A DNA stretch of 64,000 bases. Source: Aliarcobacter faecis. GTDB taxonomy: Bacteria; Campylobacterota; Campylobacteria; Campylobacterales; Arcobacteraceae. The stretch lies in NCBI RefSeq assembly GCF_013201705.1, contig NZ_CP053837.1, positions 434,001 through 498,000 of the forward strand, in the 5' to 3' direction. The notes beneath the pieces are model-generated. The model did not search any database. It was not told the origin of the DNA and worked only from the letters and a program-made list of their open reading frames with translations. Positions 28,547-37,069 of the stretch are shown in pieces. The translations under genes and the position numbers were made by a program. Each line of letters starts with the position of its first letter. Positions within the stretch are counted from its first letter, which is position 1.

Positions 28547-28660
28547 AATATGATTAATTTTAAAGCAAATTATTTTAATTTATTTTTATCTTTTAGTTTT
28601 ATAATATATTGTATTTTCCAATTAAATAAAATCTCTGAATTTTTATATTTTAATTTTTAA
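27200..28660 (+). CDS. MBOAT-family O-acyltransferase, copy 1 (AlgI-like)
   Basis: A 486-residue inner-membrane protein that moves acyl (usually acetyl) groups across the membrane for transfer to an extracytoplasmic glycan. Family features seen: the N-terminal MLFNSYEFIFAFLPIVFIVYF, the DFSGYTDMAIGISLMFNI stretch, DFWRRWHMTLSRFLRDYLY, and the catalytic His in GGLWHGAGWTF near residue 315. Bases 27200-28546 match 29837-31183 with no difference seen; only the last ~38 residues differ. The next gene encodes its probable periplasmic partner. Confidence 0.92.
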   Translation: MLFNSYEFIFAFLPIVFIVYFYLNSKRMVLGAKIWLVLASLFFYSYWNIIYLPLILLSIFVNYGVGISLVNSDKIRKLSSKTILTFGIVFNLGLLGYFKYTDFFLENFNGIFETNIPLPHIILPLGISFFTFTQIAFLVDAYKKEAKEYNIFNYMLFVTYFPHLLAGPILHHKEMMPQFASKYNYIKNYRNIALGLFIFSIGLFKKVVIADTFAVWANAGFDTATTLNLIEAWATSLSYTFQLYFDFSGYTDMAIGISLMFNIKLPINFNSPYKALSIQDFWRRWHMTLSRFLRDYLYIPLGGNRKGNIRTYVNLITTFLLGGLWHGAGWTFIIWGLLHGIALAIHRFWQSLGFRMNKILAWFITFNFINITWIFFRAKDFESAMKVLSSMFSLNNIVLPEKYFKFLSQYNEIYFRFGEVYDNILGKSNTTVFIIVGFIIVLAFKNSMENMINFKANYFNLFLSFSFIIYCIFQLNKISEFLYFNF

Positions 28661-28670
28661 GGCAAATAAA

Positions 28671-29801
28671 ATGAATATAAAGAGTAATATTTGGGTAAAA
28701 ATCTTAGTAAGTTTTATACTTACTATCGTTGTTTTAGTATGTTCATTTAATTATGTTGTTGATCCGTATGGTTTATATAAAACTAATTTTTTTGATAGTA
28801 AACCAAAACAAGCTGTACATAGTAGATTAGCTAAATTATTTGAAGTTAGAGAACAAAAACCTATTTCTATTGTAATAGGTACTTCAAGGGCTGATATGGC
28901 AATAGACCCAGAACATGAATATTTTGTAAAACCATCTTATAATCTTTCTAATGCAGGATTGTCTATTTATGAAGCTAAATATTATATAAAAGAAGCTATT
29001 AAACTAGGAGTAAAAAATATATTATTTGTAGCAGATTGGAGAATGTTTAATGATACTATTAAAAAGTCTTCAGATTTTGAAACATATTTTAAAGATTATA
29101 ATAAGTATAAATTTTTACTAAATTATAAAACTTTAGAAGATAGTTTTTATACTATAAAAAATCAAACTATTAAAAATATGTATTTTAAAAATGGATTATT
29201 AAATGATTCTCATATGATAGCTTATGTAGATAATGTAGGAGGACATTTAGCTTTAATGAAAAAAGAAGAAAAATTTTATTATAAATTTATATCGGCAAAT
29301 AATAATTTTTATAAAGGTACAAATCTTAATAGTTTTAATGATTTTAAGGAGATTTTGGAGATGTGTTATAAGAATAATATAAAACTTGATATTATTTTTG
29401 GACCATCTCATATTAGACAATGGGAAGCATTTGCTTATTATAATCAATATGAAACATTTTTAAAGTGGAAAAAGGATGTTGTTTTAAATGTAGAAAGAGT
29501 TGCATTAGAACAACATAAAAAACCTTTTAGAATTGTTGATTTTTCAGTATATCATAAACTTACTGCAGAAGAAGTGCCAGTTGATCCAAAAATTAAAATG
29601 AAATATCATTTTGAAGGTAGTCATTACAAGAAGTCTCTAGGTAATATAGTTTTAGATAGACTTTTAGATAAATCAGAGTATAAAGATTTTGGAGTAATTA
29701 TAAATAGTGAGAATATAGATTCTCATTTAGAAAAATTAAGAAATGATAGAATAAAATTTATTGATACAAAAGAGTATATTAAAGAGGTTTTTGGTGAATA
29801 A
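28671..29801 (+). CDS. Probable periplasmic SGNH-type partner of MBOAT copy 1
   Basis: A 376-residue protein with one N-terminal membrane helix (about 10-28) and the rest presumably periplasmic. It has SIVIGTSRADMAIDP near residue 65, resembling the block I Ser of SGNH hydrolases (GxSR type), and FEGSHYKKSLGNIVLDRL near residue 305, where the catalytic His is expected. AlgJ/AlgX- and DltD-like proteins of this layout take acyl groups from MBOAT proteins. The family call is by layout and motif; catalytic residues are not proven. It starts 10 bp after the MBOAT stop. Confidence 0.6.
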   Translation: MNIKSNIWVKILVSFILTIVVLVCSFNYVVDPYGLYKTNFFDSKPKQAVHSRLAKLFEVREQKPISIVIGTSRADMAIDPEHEYFVKPSYNLSNAGLSIYEAKYYIKEAIKLGVKNILFVADWRMFNDTIKKSSDFETYFKDYNKYKFLLNYKTLEDSFYTIKNQTIKNMYFKNGLLNDSHMIAYVDNVGGHLALMKKEEKFYYKFISANNNFYKGTNLNSFNDFKEILEMCYKNNIKLDIIFGPSHIRQWEAFAYYNQYETFLKWKKDVVLNVERVALEQHKKPFRIVDFSVYHKLTAEEVPVDPKIKMKYHFEGSHYKKSLGNIVLDRLLDKSEYKDFGVIINSENIDSHLEKLRNDRIKFIDTKEYIKEVFGE

Positions 29802-29836
29802 ATATATATTAAAATTAAAAATAATTGGGAGCATAA

Positions 29837-31183
29837 ATGCTATTTAATAGTTATGAATTTATATTTGCATTTTTACCAATAGTATTTATAGTTTACTTTT
29901 ACTTAAATAGTAAAAGGATGGTTTTAGGTGCAAAGATATGGTTAGTATTAGCAAGTTTATTTTTCTATAGCTATTGGAATATAATATATCTACCATTAAT
30001 ATTATTATCAATATTTGTGAACTACGGAGTAGGGATAAGTTTAGTGAATAGTGATAAAATAAGAAAATTATCTTCAAAAACTATTCTTACTTTTGGGATA
30101 GTATTTAATCTAGGATTATTAGGATATTTTAAATATACAGATTTTTTCTTAGAGAACTTTAATGGGATATTTGAGACAAATATTCCTCTACCACATATAA
30201 TACTTCCTTTAGGGATTAGTTTTTTTACTTTTACCCAAATAGCATTTTTAGTAGATGCTTATAAAAAAGAGGCTAAAGAGTATAATATATTTAACTATAT
30301 GCTCTTTGTAACATATTTTCCACATTTACTAGCTGGTCCAATTTTGCATCATAAAGAGATGATGCCACAATTTGCTTCTAAATATAACTATATAAAGAAT
30401 TATAGAAATATAGCATTAGGACTTTTTATATTTTCTATAGGATTATTTAAAAAAGTAGTAATAGCAGATACATTTGCAGTATGGGCAAATGCTGGATTTG
30501 ATACAGCAACAACATTGAATTTAATAGAAGCATGGGCAACATCTTTATCATATACTTTTCAATTATATTTTGATTTTTCAGGATATACAGATATGGCAAT
30601 AGGTATAAGTTTGATGTTTAATATAAAACTTCCTATTAACTTTAATTCACCATATAAAGCATTATCTATTCAAGACTTTTGGAGAAGATGGCATATGACT
30701 TTAAGTAGATTTCTTAGAGATTATTTATATATACCGCTTGGAGGAAATAGAAAAGGGAATATTAGAACATATGTAAATCTAATAACAACATTTTTATTAG
30801 GTGGACTATGGCATGGAGCAGGATGGACATTTATAATTTGGGGATTGCTACATGGTATAGCATTAGCAATACATAGGTTTTGGCAAAGCTTAGGATTTAG
30901 AATGAATAAAATCTTAGCATGGTTTATAACATTTAACTTTATAAATATAACATGGATATTTTTTAGAGCAAAAGATTTTGAGAGTGCAATGAAAGTATTA
31001 AGTAGTATGTTTAGTTTGAATAATATAGTATTACCAGAGAAATATTTTAAATTCTTAAGTCAATATAATGAGATATATTTTAGATTTGGAGAAGTATATG
31101 ATAATATATTAGGGAAAAGTAATACAACAGTGTTTATCATTGTTGGGTTTATTATTGTTCTTGCTTTTAAAAATAGTATGGAA
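29837..31183 (+). repeat. 1347-bp direct repeat, copy 2 (MBOAT 5' portion)
   Basis: Same orientation as copy 1, offset 2637 bp. Recombination between the copies would remove one MBOAT and the gene at 28671, leaving a single MBOAT with the copy-2 tail and the copy-2 partner. Confidence 0.92.
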
Positions 31184-31300
31184 TTTAGGACAATTTTTTT
31201 AAAAAAACCCTATTTATATACAATAGTTTTAGTTTTAGTAACATTTTACACAATATCAAATATGTCAAAATATACTGAATTCTTATATTTCAATTTTTAG
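29837..31300 (+). CDS. MBOAT-family O-acyltransferase, copy 2 (AlgI-like)
   Basis: A 487-residue protein identical to the copy at 27200 through residue 449, including the catalytic GGLWHGAGWTF region. Its last 38 residues are different (starting FRTIFLKKPYLY), although both end FLYFNF. It starts with the same ATG-proximal sequence but has a different upstream region with GGGAG as RBS. A second, different SGNH-type gene follows 9 bp downstream. The pair may acylate a different position or with different timing from copy 1. Confidence 0.92.
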   Translation: MLFNSYEFIFAFLPIVFIVYFYLNSKRMVLGAKIWLVLASLFFYSYWNIIYLPLILLSIFVNYGVGISLVNSDKIRKLSSKTILTFGIVFNLGLLGYFKYTDFFLENFNGIFETNIPLPHIILPLGISFFTFTQIAFLVDAYKKEAKEYNIFNYMLFVTYFPHLLAGPILHHKEMMPQFASKYNYIKNYRNIALGLFIFSIGLFKKVVIADTFAVWANAGFDTATTLNLIEAWATSLSYTFQLYFDFSGYTDMAIGISLMFNIKLPINFNSPYKALSIQDFWRRWHMTLSRFLRDYLYIPLGGNRKGNIRTYVNLITTFLLGGLWHGAGWTFIIWGLLHGIALAIHRFWQSLGFRMNKILAWFITFNFINITWIFFRAKDFESAMKVLSSMFSLNNIVLPEKYFKFLSQYNEIYFRFGEVYDNILGKSNTTVFIIVGFIIVLAFKNSMEFRTIFLKKPYLYTIVLVLVTFYTISNMSKYTEFLYFNF

Positions 31301-31309
31301 GTTATTTCT

Positions 31310-32473
31310 ATGGGTAAATTCAGAAAAATATTTTATATATGGATTTTTTTAGCTTTAGTTGTCATTTCTTTTCATCCAATAATTTATTATTTATATGTAG
31401 GGAAAGTTTTTCCAAAAGATTCTACTATTGTTGGAGATTTAGCAAGAATGACTTATTCTGTAGATCTTCTTACTGATAGAAAAACTGAGAATAATTTACA
31501 TAATAAACATATTCAATTTTATGAATACAAAGGAGAGAGAGTAGATTTTCTAACTATTGGAGATTCCTTTTCAGCAGGAGCTGCTGGAGGATTAAATCCA
31601 TATTATCAAGATTATATATCAAATATATATAATTTATCTGTTTTAGATATAAAAATGTTTAAAAATAGTAAAAATTATATAGAAACAATATATGCTTTAT
31701 TAAATTCCGGAGAGTTAGAAAATATAGGAGTAAAATATATATTAATAGAATCTGTTCAAAGAAGATCCTTAGAAAGATTTGCTATTGATAACATAGATAC
31801 TAATTTAAATAATATAGAAGAATTTTCAACTTTAATATCAAAAAATAAGAATCTCCTCAATCGTAAAGTAGATGAAAACTTATTAAAAACTGAGAAAGAT
31901 TCTATATCTTTACAATATGTATTGAAAAATTTATTTGCCAAATCATCTGATGATGAAGTGAGTGTTATAAATAATTTGAATTTGAATGCTTTAGAGTATA
32001 ATTTAACATTTAAAATTAAAGGTTATGGAAAGATGTCTTCACATGTTTATAGAGAGAAATTAAATAAAGATTTATTTTCAACCAAAATATCTGATGAATT
32101 ACTTTTTTATGATGAGGATTTAAAGTATTTAAAATTAGAAACTAAAGATAATGTTGAATTGTTAAATAATAATTTTAATTTATTAGCAAATGAATTGTCA
32201 AAAAAAGGAATAAAACTGATTTTTATGCCAGCAGTTGACAAATATAATCTATATAGACCTTATATTATAAGTAATGATTATCAAGAGAGTATATTTTTTG
32301 AATATTTAGAAACTTTACCAAAAGAATATATATTTATAAATACAAAAGATATCTTATCAAAAGAGATTGAAAAAGGTGAAAAAGATATTTATTTTGTAGA
32401 TGATACACATTGGAATTATAAAGCTAGTAAAACAATTATAGAAAATAATGTTTTTCAGAAAATATTTGATTAA
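31310..32473 (+). CDS. Periplasmic SGNH-fold protein (AlgX/AlgJ-like), partner of MBOAT copy 2
   Basis: A 387-residue protein with an N-terminal membrane anchor (about 8-27). It has the block I motif FLTIGDSFSAGAAGG near residue 80 (catalytic Ser) and the C-terminal FVDDTHWNYKAS near residue 365, the DxxH catalytic pair of the AlgX/AlgJ group. This is a clearer SGNH signature than in the protein at 28671. It probably transfers acyl groups delivered by the upstream MBOAT onto LPS O-chain or core sugars in the periplasm. Confidence 0.75.
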   Translation: MGKFRKIFYIWIFLALVVISFHPIIYYLYVGKVFPKDSTIVGDLARMTYSVDLLTDRKTENNLHNKHIQFYEYKGERVDFLTIGDSFSAGAAGGLNPYYQDYISNIYNLSVLDIKMFKNSKNYIETIYALLNSGELENIGVKYILIESVQRRSLERFAIDNIDTNLNNIEEFSTLISKNKNLLNRKVDENLLKTEKDSISLQYVLKNLFAKSSDDEVSVINNLNLNALEYNLTFKIKGYGKMSSHVYREKLNKDLFSTKISDELLFYDEDLKYLKLETKDNVELLNNNFNLLANELSKKGIKLIFMPAVDKYNLYRPYIISNDYQESIFFEYLETLPKEYIFINTKDILSKEIEKGEKDIYFVDDTHWNYKASKTIIENNVFQKIFD

Positions 32474-32494
32474 ATTTTATTTTTCAGTAAAAAA

Positions 32495-32760
32495 ATGATA
32501 ACAGAATTAAAAAGATTTAAAATTTTAGAGATTATAGAGGTCAACTTATAGCTTTAGAATGAGATCAAGAAGTCATTTTTTTTAAAGAATATGTACCATA
32601 GATAAACTTTACAAAGTTAGTAGATAAATATAATAAATCTATTTACTGTAAAAATATAATTAAATACCAGCAAATTTCATTTATGATACAAGTGTCTAAA
32701 ACAGTAGAATAGATCTTGGAAATTTAATGAAGAGTTTGTTTGGGTGAGATTTTCTTATCT
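32495..32760 (+). pseudogene. Decayed coding remnant, possibly FdtA/WxcM-like
   Basis: The 32474-32855 gap has no intact gene. One frame reads, after a short ATG-led stretch at 32495 and a frame change, DYRGQLIALE-stop-DQEVIFFKEYV-stop. This resembles the DxRGxLxALE start of dTDP-4-keto-6-deoxyhexose isomerases (FdtA/WxcM) followed by their FxIKRVYY-like strand. Several stops and frame changes follow (for example RIDLGNLMKSLFG in another frame). Such an enzyme would have used the dTDP-4-keto-6-deoxyglucose made by RmlA/RmlB. The match is short and is offered only as a possibility. Confidence 0.35.
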
Positions 32761-32810
32761 AATATTAACCTTATTAAATGCGAATAAATTTTAACTAAAA
32801 TTTAGGTTAT

Positions 32811-32846
32811 AATTATTTAACTAAGTAGTAAGTTAATTAAATAATT
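32811..32846. terminator. Inverted repeat between convergent genes
   Basis: AATTATTTAA (32811-32820) pairs perfectly with TTAAATAATT (32837-32846) around a 16-nt loop. It lies just before the stop of the minus-strand acyltransferase gene and could end transcription in either direction; the stem is all A/T. Confidence 0.35.
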
Positions 32847-32855
32847 AATCTTAAA

Positions 32856-33476
32856 TTATTTAGGTAAATCTTTTTTCCAATAAATTTTTTCTTTTATTAT
32901 TTTAGCTGGACTTCCAGCTAAAATAACATTAGAAGGATAATTACCTTGTGTGATTAAAGTATTTAAAGCAATGATACTGTTTGGACCAATGCTTACACCT
33001 TTTAAAATTTTTACATTTTGACAAATCCAGACATTATTTGATATATAAATATTTTTACTATTGTTTAGTATCTTATTAGAATTATCTAAAATAGTATGCC
33101 CATCATTATTTCTAATTTCTATGTTACTAGCAAGAAGACAATTCTCCTCTATTAGTATTGAGCTATTTTCTCCTGCACAAACAATAATTGCTCCACCAAT
33201 TTCACAATTATTTTTAATAATAACTTTTAAATTATTACCTATTAACATAAGATCTAAATTTCTTATAAAACAATTATGATGAATTTCTAAAATATTGTTT
33301 TCTCCATAAATACCTATTTTTGATTTCTTAATATTAGAGTTTTCAATTTTTATATAGTTATTTTTGCCTTTTATATTTATTTTGGATGATTTTAATTTAC
33401 TTGTGATATTGATATTATTATTTTGTTTTACTTTAAAGTAATGTTTAATTTGAATAAAATGTGAAAAATTTAACAT
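32856..33476 (-). CDS. Hexapeptide-repeat (left-handed beta-helix) acyltransferase
   Basis: A 206-residue protein composed of degenerate [IV]-G-x-x-x-x hexapeptide turns, for example IYISNNVWICQNVKILKGVSIGPNSIIALN in the C-terminal third. It ends with the family tail NVILAGSPAKIIKEKIYW. IRNNDGHTIL near residue 135 contains the His expected for acetyl transfer in the maltose/galactoside acetyltransferase group. It would O- or N-acetylate a sugar. It overlaps the upstream GT4 gene by 7 bp, forming a two-gene minus-strand unit. Confidence 0.82.
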   Translation of the reverse strand: MLNFSHFIQIKHYFKVKQNNNINITSKLKSSKINIKGKNNYIKIENSNIKKSKIGIYGENNILEIHHNCFIRNLDLMLIGNNLKVIIKNNCEIGGAIIVCAGENSSILIEENCLLASNIEIRNNDGHTILDNSNKILNNSKNIYISNNVWICQNVKILKGVSIGPNSIIALNTLITQGNYPSNVILAGSPAKIIKEKIYWKKDLPK

Positions 33477-34537
33477 GATTTTTCTTTTAATATTGATAAA
33501 AAAATATTTCTTAATTCTTCAAATTGTTTTGTACTATCAAAATATTTATCAACTTTAATTTTTCCATTTTTAGATAGTTTTTCTCTAAAATCTTGATTTT
33601 CTATGATCATTTTAATTTTTTCATATAAATTATCACTATCCATACTTTTAAATAATAGCCCAGTCTTTTTATCATTTATTATTTCAAGAGGACCTCCACT
33701 ATTACTTCCAAGTACACAAATGCCACATTTCATAGCTTCTATTAATACAAGTCCAAAAGTCTCTTTTTGTGTTGCTAAAACTACACAATCAGAAATTTGC
33801 ATAAAATCAGTTGGATTACTTACAAAATCTGTAAAGATGTCATTTGGATAATTAGCTTTCAAATTGTCAAAATAATTTTTATCCATATAGTGACCAATAA
33901 CTAATGTTTTTATATTTATATTACTCTTTCTTAATTTATCAACAGTCTCTAAAACTATATGTTGTCCTTTTGCTTCTTCTACTCTTCCTACTATACAAAC
34001 CACGAATTCATTTGTGATATTTAAGGATGTTTTTAGGATTTCTTTTTCATCAGATAATAATATTTCTGGAGTTTCAGCTCCTATATAACAAGTTTGAACT
34101 TTTGGTCTGATTTCTTTTGGTATAAACTTTTCAAGTTGTTTTTTTACTAAATTTGTAACAGCAACTATCATATCAATATTTTTATATAAAAATTTATGGT
34201 AAAAATCATTTTTAAATCTTGTCATATGCATATGGCGTGTTTGAATAATTTTTGGTTTTCTTTTTGAAAATAGTTTTGCTAAGACAACAGTTAAAATATC
34301 TTTTGTCCAGTGAATATGTACTATATCAATATTTTCTTTATCTATAATCTTTGCTAATTTGAAAAAACTATATTTTGAAATTTCAAAATAATTCATTTTT
34401 TCATTATCAAAAACTTCTTTTAATTTTGATTTTTTATTTATTATAGCTTTTGTTTGAAAATATTTTGTAATATTTTTCATATATAGTTCAAGCCCACCTA
34501 AATCAGGGGATAGACAAACTTCCAAGATATTTTTCAT
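33470..34537 (-). CDS. GT4 family glycosyltransferase
   Basis: A 355-residue GT-B protein. Seen are the N-terminal CLSPDLGGLELYMKNI glycine loop, VCIVGRVEEAKGQHIVLE near residue 185, and the donor-site E-x7-E segment QKETFGLVLIEAMKCGICVLGSNSGG near residue 265. It transfers a nucleotide-activated sugar in polysaccharide synthesis; the specific sugar is unknown. It is on the opposite strand to the flanking LPS genes and is followed by the acetyltransferase. Confidence 0.87.
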   Translation of the reverse strand: MKNILEVCLSPDLGGLELYMKNITKYFQTKAIINKKSKLKEVFDNEKMNYFEISKYSFFKLAKIIDKENIDIVHIHWTKDILTVVLAKLFSKRKPKIIQTRHMHMTRFKNDFYHKFLYKNIDMIVAVTNLVKKQLEKFIPKEIRPKVQTCYIGAETPEILLSDEKEILKTSLNITNEFVVCIVGRVEEAKGQHIVLETVDKLRKSNINIKTLVIGHYMDKNYFDNLKANYPNDIFTDFVSNPTDFMQISDCVVLATQKETFGLVLIEAMKCGICVLGSNSGGPLEIINDKKTGLLFKSMDSDNLYEKIKMIIENQDFREKLSKNGKIKVDKYFDSTKQFEELRNIFLSILKEKSC

Positions 34538-34645
34538 ATTTTCCCTTAAAAAATTAAGTCACTATTCTATTTTATATTTAGTTAAATATAAATTAAAAGC
34601 AAGATTTCGATAAAATCTAGTTCAGTATATAAAAAAGGTTAAAAT

Positions 34646-35395
34646 TTGTTAAATTTCAAATTTATAATAAATGAAGAGTTCAAAAATTTCAAAGAGTTTT
34701 TATTAAATATAAAAAGTTATTTTCAAGAAAATAAAAATATTATTCATAAAGCAAGAAATGAGATAAAAGTAATAAACTATCAAAATATTGATGTTGTTGT
34801 AAAATCCTTTAAAGTTCCAAATCTTTTAAATAGAGTTGTTTATACTTTTTTTCGTGAAACAAAAGCAAAGAAGTCTTATGATTACTCTTTAAAAATAGGT
34901 GATTTTACACCAAAACCAATAGGATATATAGAGTTTTATGAAAGTTCTTTATTAAAAGATAGCTATTTTATAAGTGAAAAATTTGATTATGATTTTACTA
35001 TTCGTGAGCCTCTTTTAATCAAAGATTTTCTACAAAAAGAGCAGATTTTTAAATCTTTTGCAAAATTTACTTACTCTTTACATGAAGCAGGGATTTATCA
35101 TCTTGATTATAGTCCTGGAAATATTTTGATAAAAAAAGTTGAAGATGAGTTTGTATTTAAAATTGTAGATATAAATAGAATGAGATTTTTAAATTTAGAT
35201 ACAAATTTAAGAATGAAAAATTTTTCAAAACTTTGGGCAAAAGATGAAGATTTAGAATTTATTATAAAAGAGTATGCAAGAATCGCTCAAATAGATGAAA
35301 TTCTAGTCATAGATAAAGCTATATCATATTCTCATTCATTAAAAGCTAGAAAAAATTTCAAAAAAAGATTGAAAGGGCAGAAAGTTGTTGATTAA
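34646..35395 (+). CDS. LPS-core kinase-like protein (InaA/WaaP-type)
   Basis: A 249-residue protein-kinase-fold enzyme with the catalytic loop HEAGIYHLDYSPGNILI near residue 150 (H-x-D-x4-N) and the metal-binding KIVDINRM about 25 residues on, where the usual DFD is replaced by DIN. The start is TTG at 34646 with AAAAGG upstream. It probably phosphorylates an inner-core sugar such as heptose. It overlaps the next gene by 11 bp. With the gene at 17654 the locus has two kinases. Confidence 0.75.
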   Translation: MLNFKFIINEEFKNFKEFLLNIKSYFQENKNIIHKARNEIKVINYQNIDVVVKSFKVPNLLNRVVYTFFRETKAKKSYDYSLKIGDFTPKPIGYIEFYESSLLKDSYFISEKFDYDFTIREPLLIKDFLQKEQIFKSFAKFTYSLHEAGIYHLDYSPGNILIKKVEDEFVFKIVDINRMRFLNLDTNLRMKNFSKLWAKDEDLEFIIKEYARIAQIDEILVIDKAISYSHSLKARKNFKKRLKGQKVVD

Positions 35396-36152
35396 ACATA
35401 TTAGTGTAGTTATTATAGTAAAAAATAGTGAATTTACTATAAAAAGAACGTTAGATAGTTTGGTCTCTTTTGAAGAAGTTCTTGTTTATGACAATGGTTC
35501 AACGGATAATACTATGCAAATAGCAAAAAAATTTTCAAATGTAAATTTAATTCAAGGCGAGTTTAAAGGTTTTGGTTGGACAAAAAATAAAGCGGCCTCT
35601 TATTCAAAAAATGATTGGGTTATGATTATTGATAGTGATGAAGTTGTAAATAATAATTTACTAGAATATTTAAAAGCGAAGAAGTTAGACAATAATACAG
35701 TTTATAGGCTCAATTCAAATGGATTTTATAAAGATATAAGAGTTAAATATTGTGGTTGGACTTTAACAGTTAAAAGGCTATATAATAAAAATATAACATC
35801 TTTTAATGATAAAGATGAAGTTCATGAACATATTTTATCTGATGGTTTAAAAGAAGAAGTTTTAGAAGGTAGTATTAATCACTATAGCTATCATTCAATT
35901 TCAGAATTTATTATAAAAGCAGATAGATATTCTTCTCTTTTTGCAAAAAATAATGCAGGAAAAAAATCTTCAAGTCCAATAAAAGCTTTTTTTAATGCAC
36001 TTTATTCATTTTTTAGGACTTATATTTTAAAACAAGGTTTTAGGGATGGCTATGTGGGACTAATTATTGCATTCTCTCATATGGTTACAAACTTTTATAA
36101 GTATATAAAACTTTATGAGCTAAATCTTGAATTAAAGAAGAGTAAAAGATGA
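35385..36152 (+). CDS. GT2 glycosyltransferase (WaaE/KdtX-like)
   Basis: A 255-residue GT-A enzyme with ISVVIIVKNSEFTIKRTLDSL, LVYDNGSTDNT, and the IDSDEVV metal site near residue 85. It resembles beta-1,4-glucosyltransferases of the LPS inner core (WaaE/KdtX), which are of similar length and sit beside heptosyltransferases. TTG at 35385 overlaps the previous gene. It overlaps the next gene by 4 bp. Confidence 0.83.
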   Translation: MLIKHISVVIIVKNSEFTIKRTLDSLVSFEEVLVYDNGSTDNTMQIAKKFSNVNLIQGEFKGFGWTKNKAASYSKNDWVMIIDSDEVVNNNLLEYLKAKKLDNNTVYRLNSNGFYKDIRVKYCGWTLTVKRLYNKNITSFNDKDEVHEHILSDGLKEEVLEGSINHYSYHSISEFIIKADRYSSLFAKNNAGKKSSSPIKAFFNALYSFFRTYILKQGFRDGYVGLIIAFSHMVTNFYKYIKLYELNLELKKSKR

Positions 36153-37069
36153 ATCTACTTATAACAAGACATGATAAAATAGGGGATTTTGTAGTAACTT
36201 TACCACTTTTTAAAGCTATAAAGGAACAATATCCAAATACAAAACTAACGGCTCTTGTTTCAAAGATAAATTTTGAGTTTGCAAAAAGTTTAGATTTTAT
36301 AGATGATGTAATTTTATATAATAAAAATGATTTAGAAAAAACTTTGCAAGATATAAAAAGTAGAAATTTTGATATAAGTCTTAGTGCATATATTGATACT
36401 AATTTAGGAAAACTTTTATTTAAAAGTAGAATTAAAAAGAGAGTTGCTCCTGCTACAAAATTGGCTCAATTCTTTTTTAATAAGCGAATAAAACAGCGAA
36501 GAAGTAAGGTTGAAAAAACAGAGTGGCAATATAATCTTGATTTGGCAAAGGCAATTTTTCCTAATATAAAACTTGATTTTACAAGACCACTTTTGAAATT
36601 TGATGTAAAAAAAGAGAAAAGAGTCATTTTTCATGCAGGATTTGGTGGAAGTAGTGATGGAAATTTAACTTTGAATGACTATATAAATTTAGCTAGAAGT
36701 ATAAAAAATAGTGATTATGAAGTAGTTTTTAGTTTTGGACCAGATGATGAAAAATCAAAAGAGTATATAAAAGAAAATCTTGATTTCAAAGTTATAATTT
36801 ACGATTCAAAGGGAACTTTAGTTGAATTTGCTAAATATATTGCAAGTAGTTCTTTATTTGTTAGTACTTCAACTGGACCTATGCATCTTGCAGGGGCAAG
36901 TAATACAAAAACTTTAACATTCTTTGGGAGCTCCTTATTTGCAAGTAGTAAAAGATGGGCAACAATAAGTGATGAGAGTTTACAAAATAATTTTATGCTA
37001 GATAAAAATTATACAAGAGATGACTATTTAAAGATAGAGAGTAGATTAAAAGAGATAATTTGTGAATAA
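36149..37069 (+). CDS. GT9 heptosyltransferase-type glycosyltransferase
   Basis: A 306-residue GT-B protein. The N-terminus NLLITRHDKIGDFVVTLPLFKAI is the GT9 form in which the Asp is preceded by KIG. The C-terminal donor site LFVSTSTGPMHLAGASNTKTLTFFG is near residue 240. It probably transfers heptose to the LPS core. It overlaps both neighbours by 4-8 bp in a compact kinase-GT2-GT9-unknown-GT9 run. Confidence 0.83.
   Translation: MNLLITRHDKIGDFVVTLPLFKAIKEQYPNTKLTALVSKINFEFAKSLDFIDDVILYNKNDLEKTLQDIKSRNFDISLSAYIDTNLGKLLFKSRIKKRVAPATKLAQFFFNKRIKQRRSKVEKTEWQYNLDLAKAIFPNIKLDFTRPLLKFDVKKEKRVIFHAGFGGSSDGNLTLNDYINLARSIKNSDYEVVFSFGPDDEKSKEYIKENLDFKVIIYDSKGTLVEFAKYIASSSLFVSTSTGPMHLAGASNTKTLTFFGSSLFASSKRWATISDESLQNNFMLDKNYTRDDYLKIESRLKEIICE

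Noticed and set aside
27249-30077. Identical antisense frames inside both MBOAT copies (27249-27440 and 29886-30077)
   Set aside because: Their identity follows from the DNA duplication; they have no RBS or family features.
29837-31183. MBOAT duplication as a simple assembly artefact
   Set aside because: Flanks, 3' tails and downstream partner genes all differ between copies, which a collapsed or duplicated contig would not produce; long reads would still be the decisive test.
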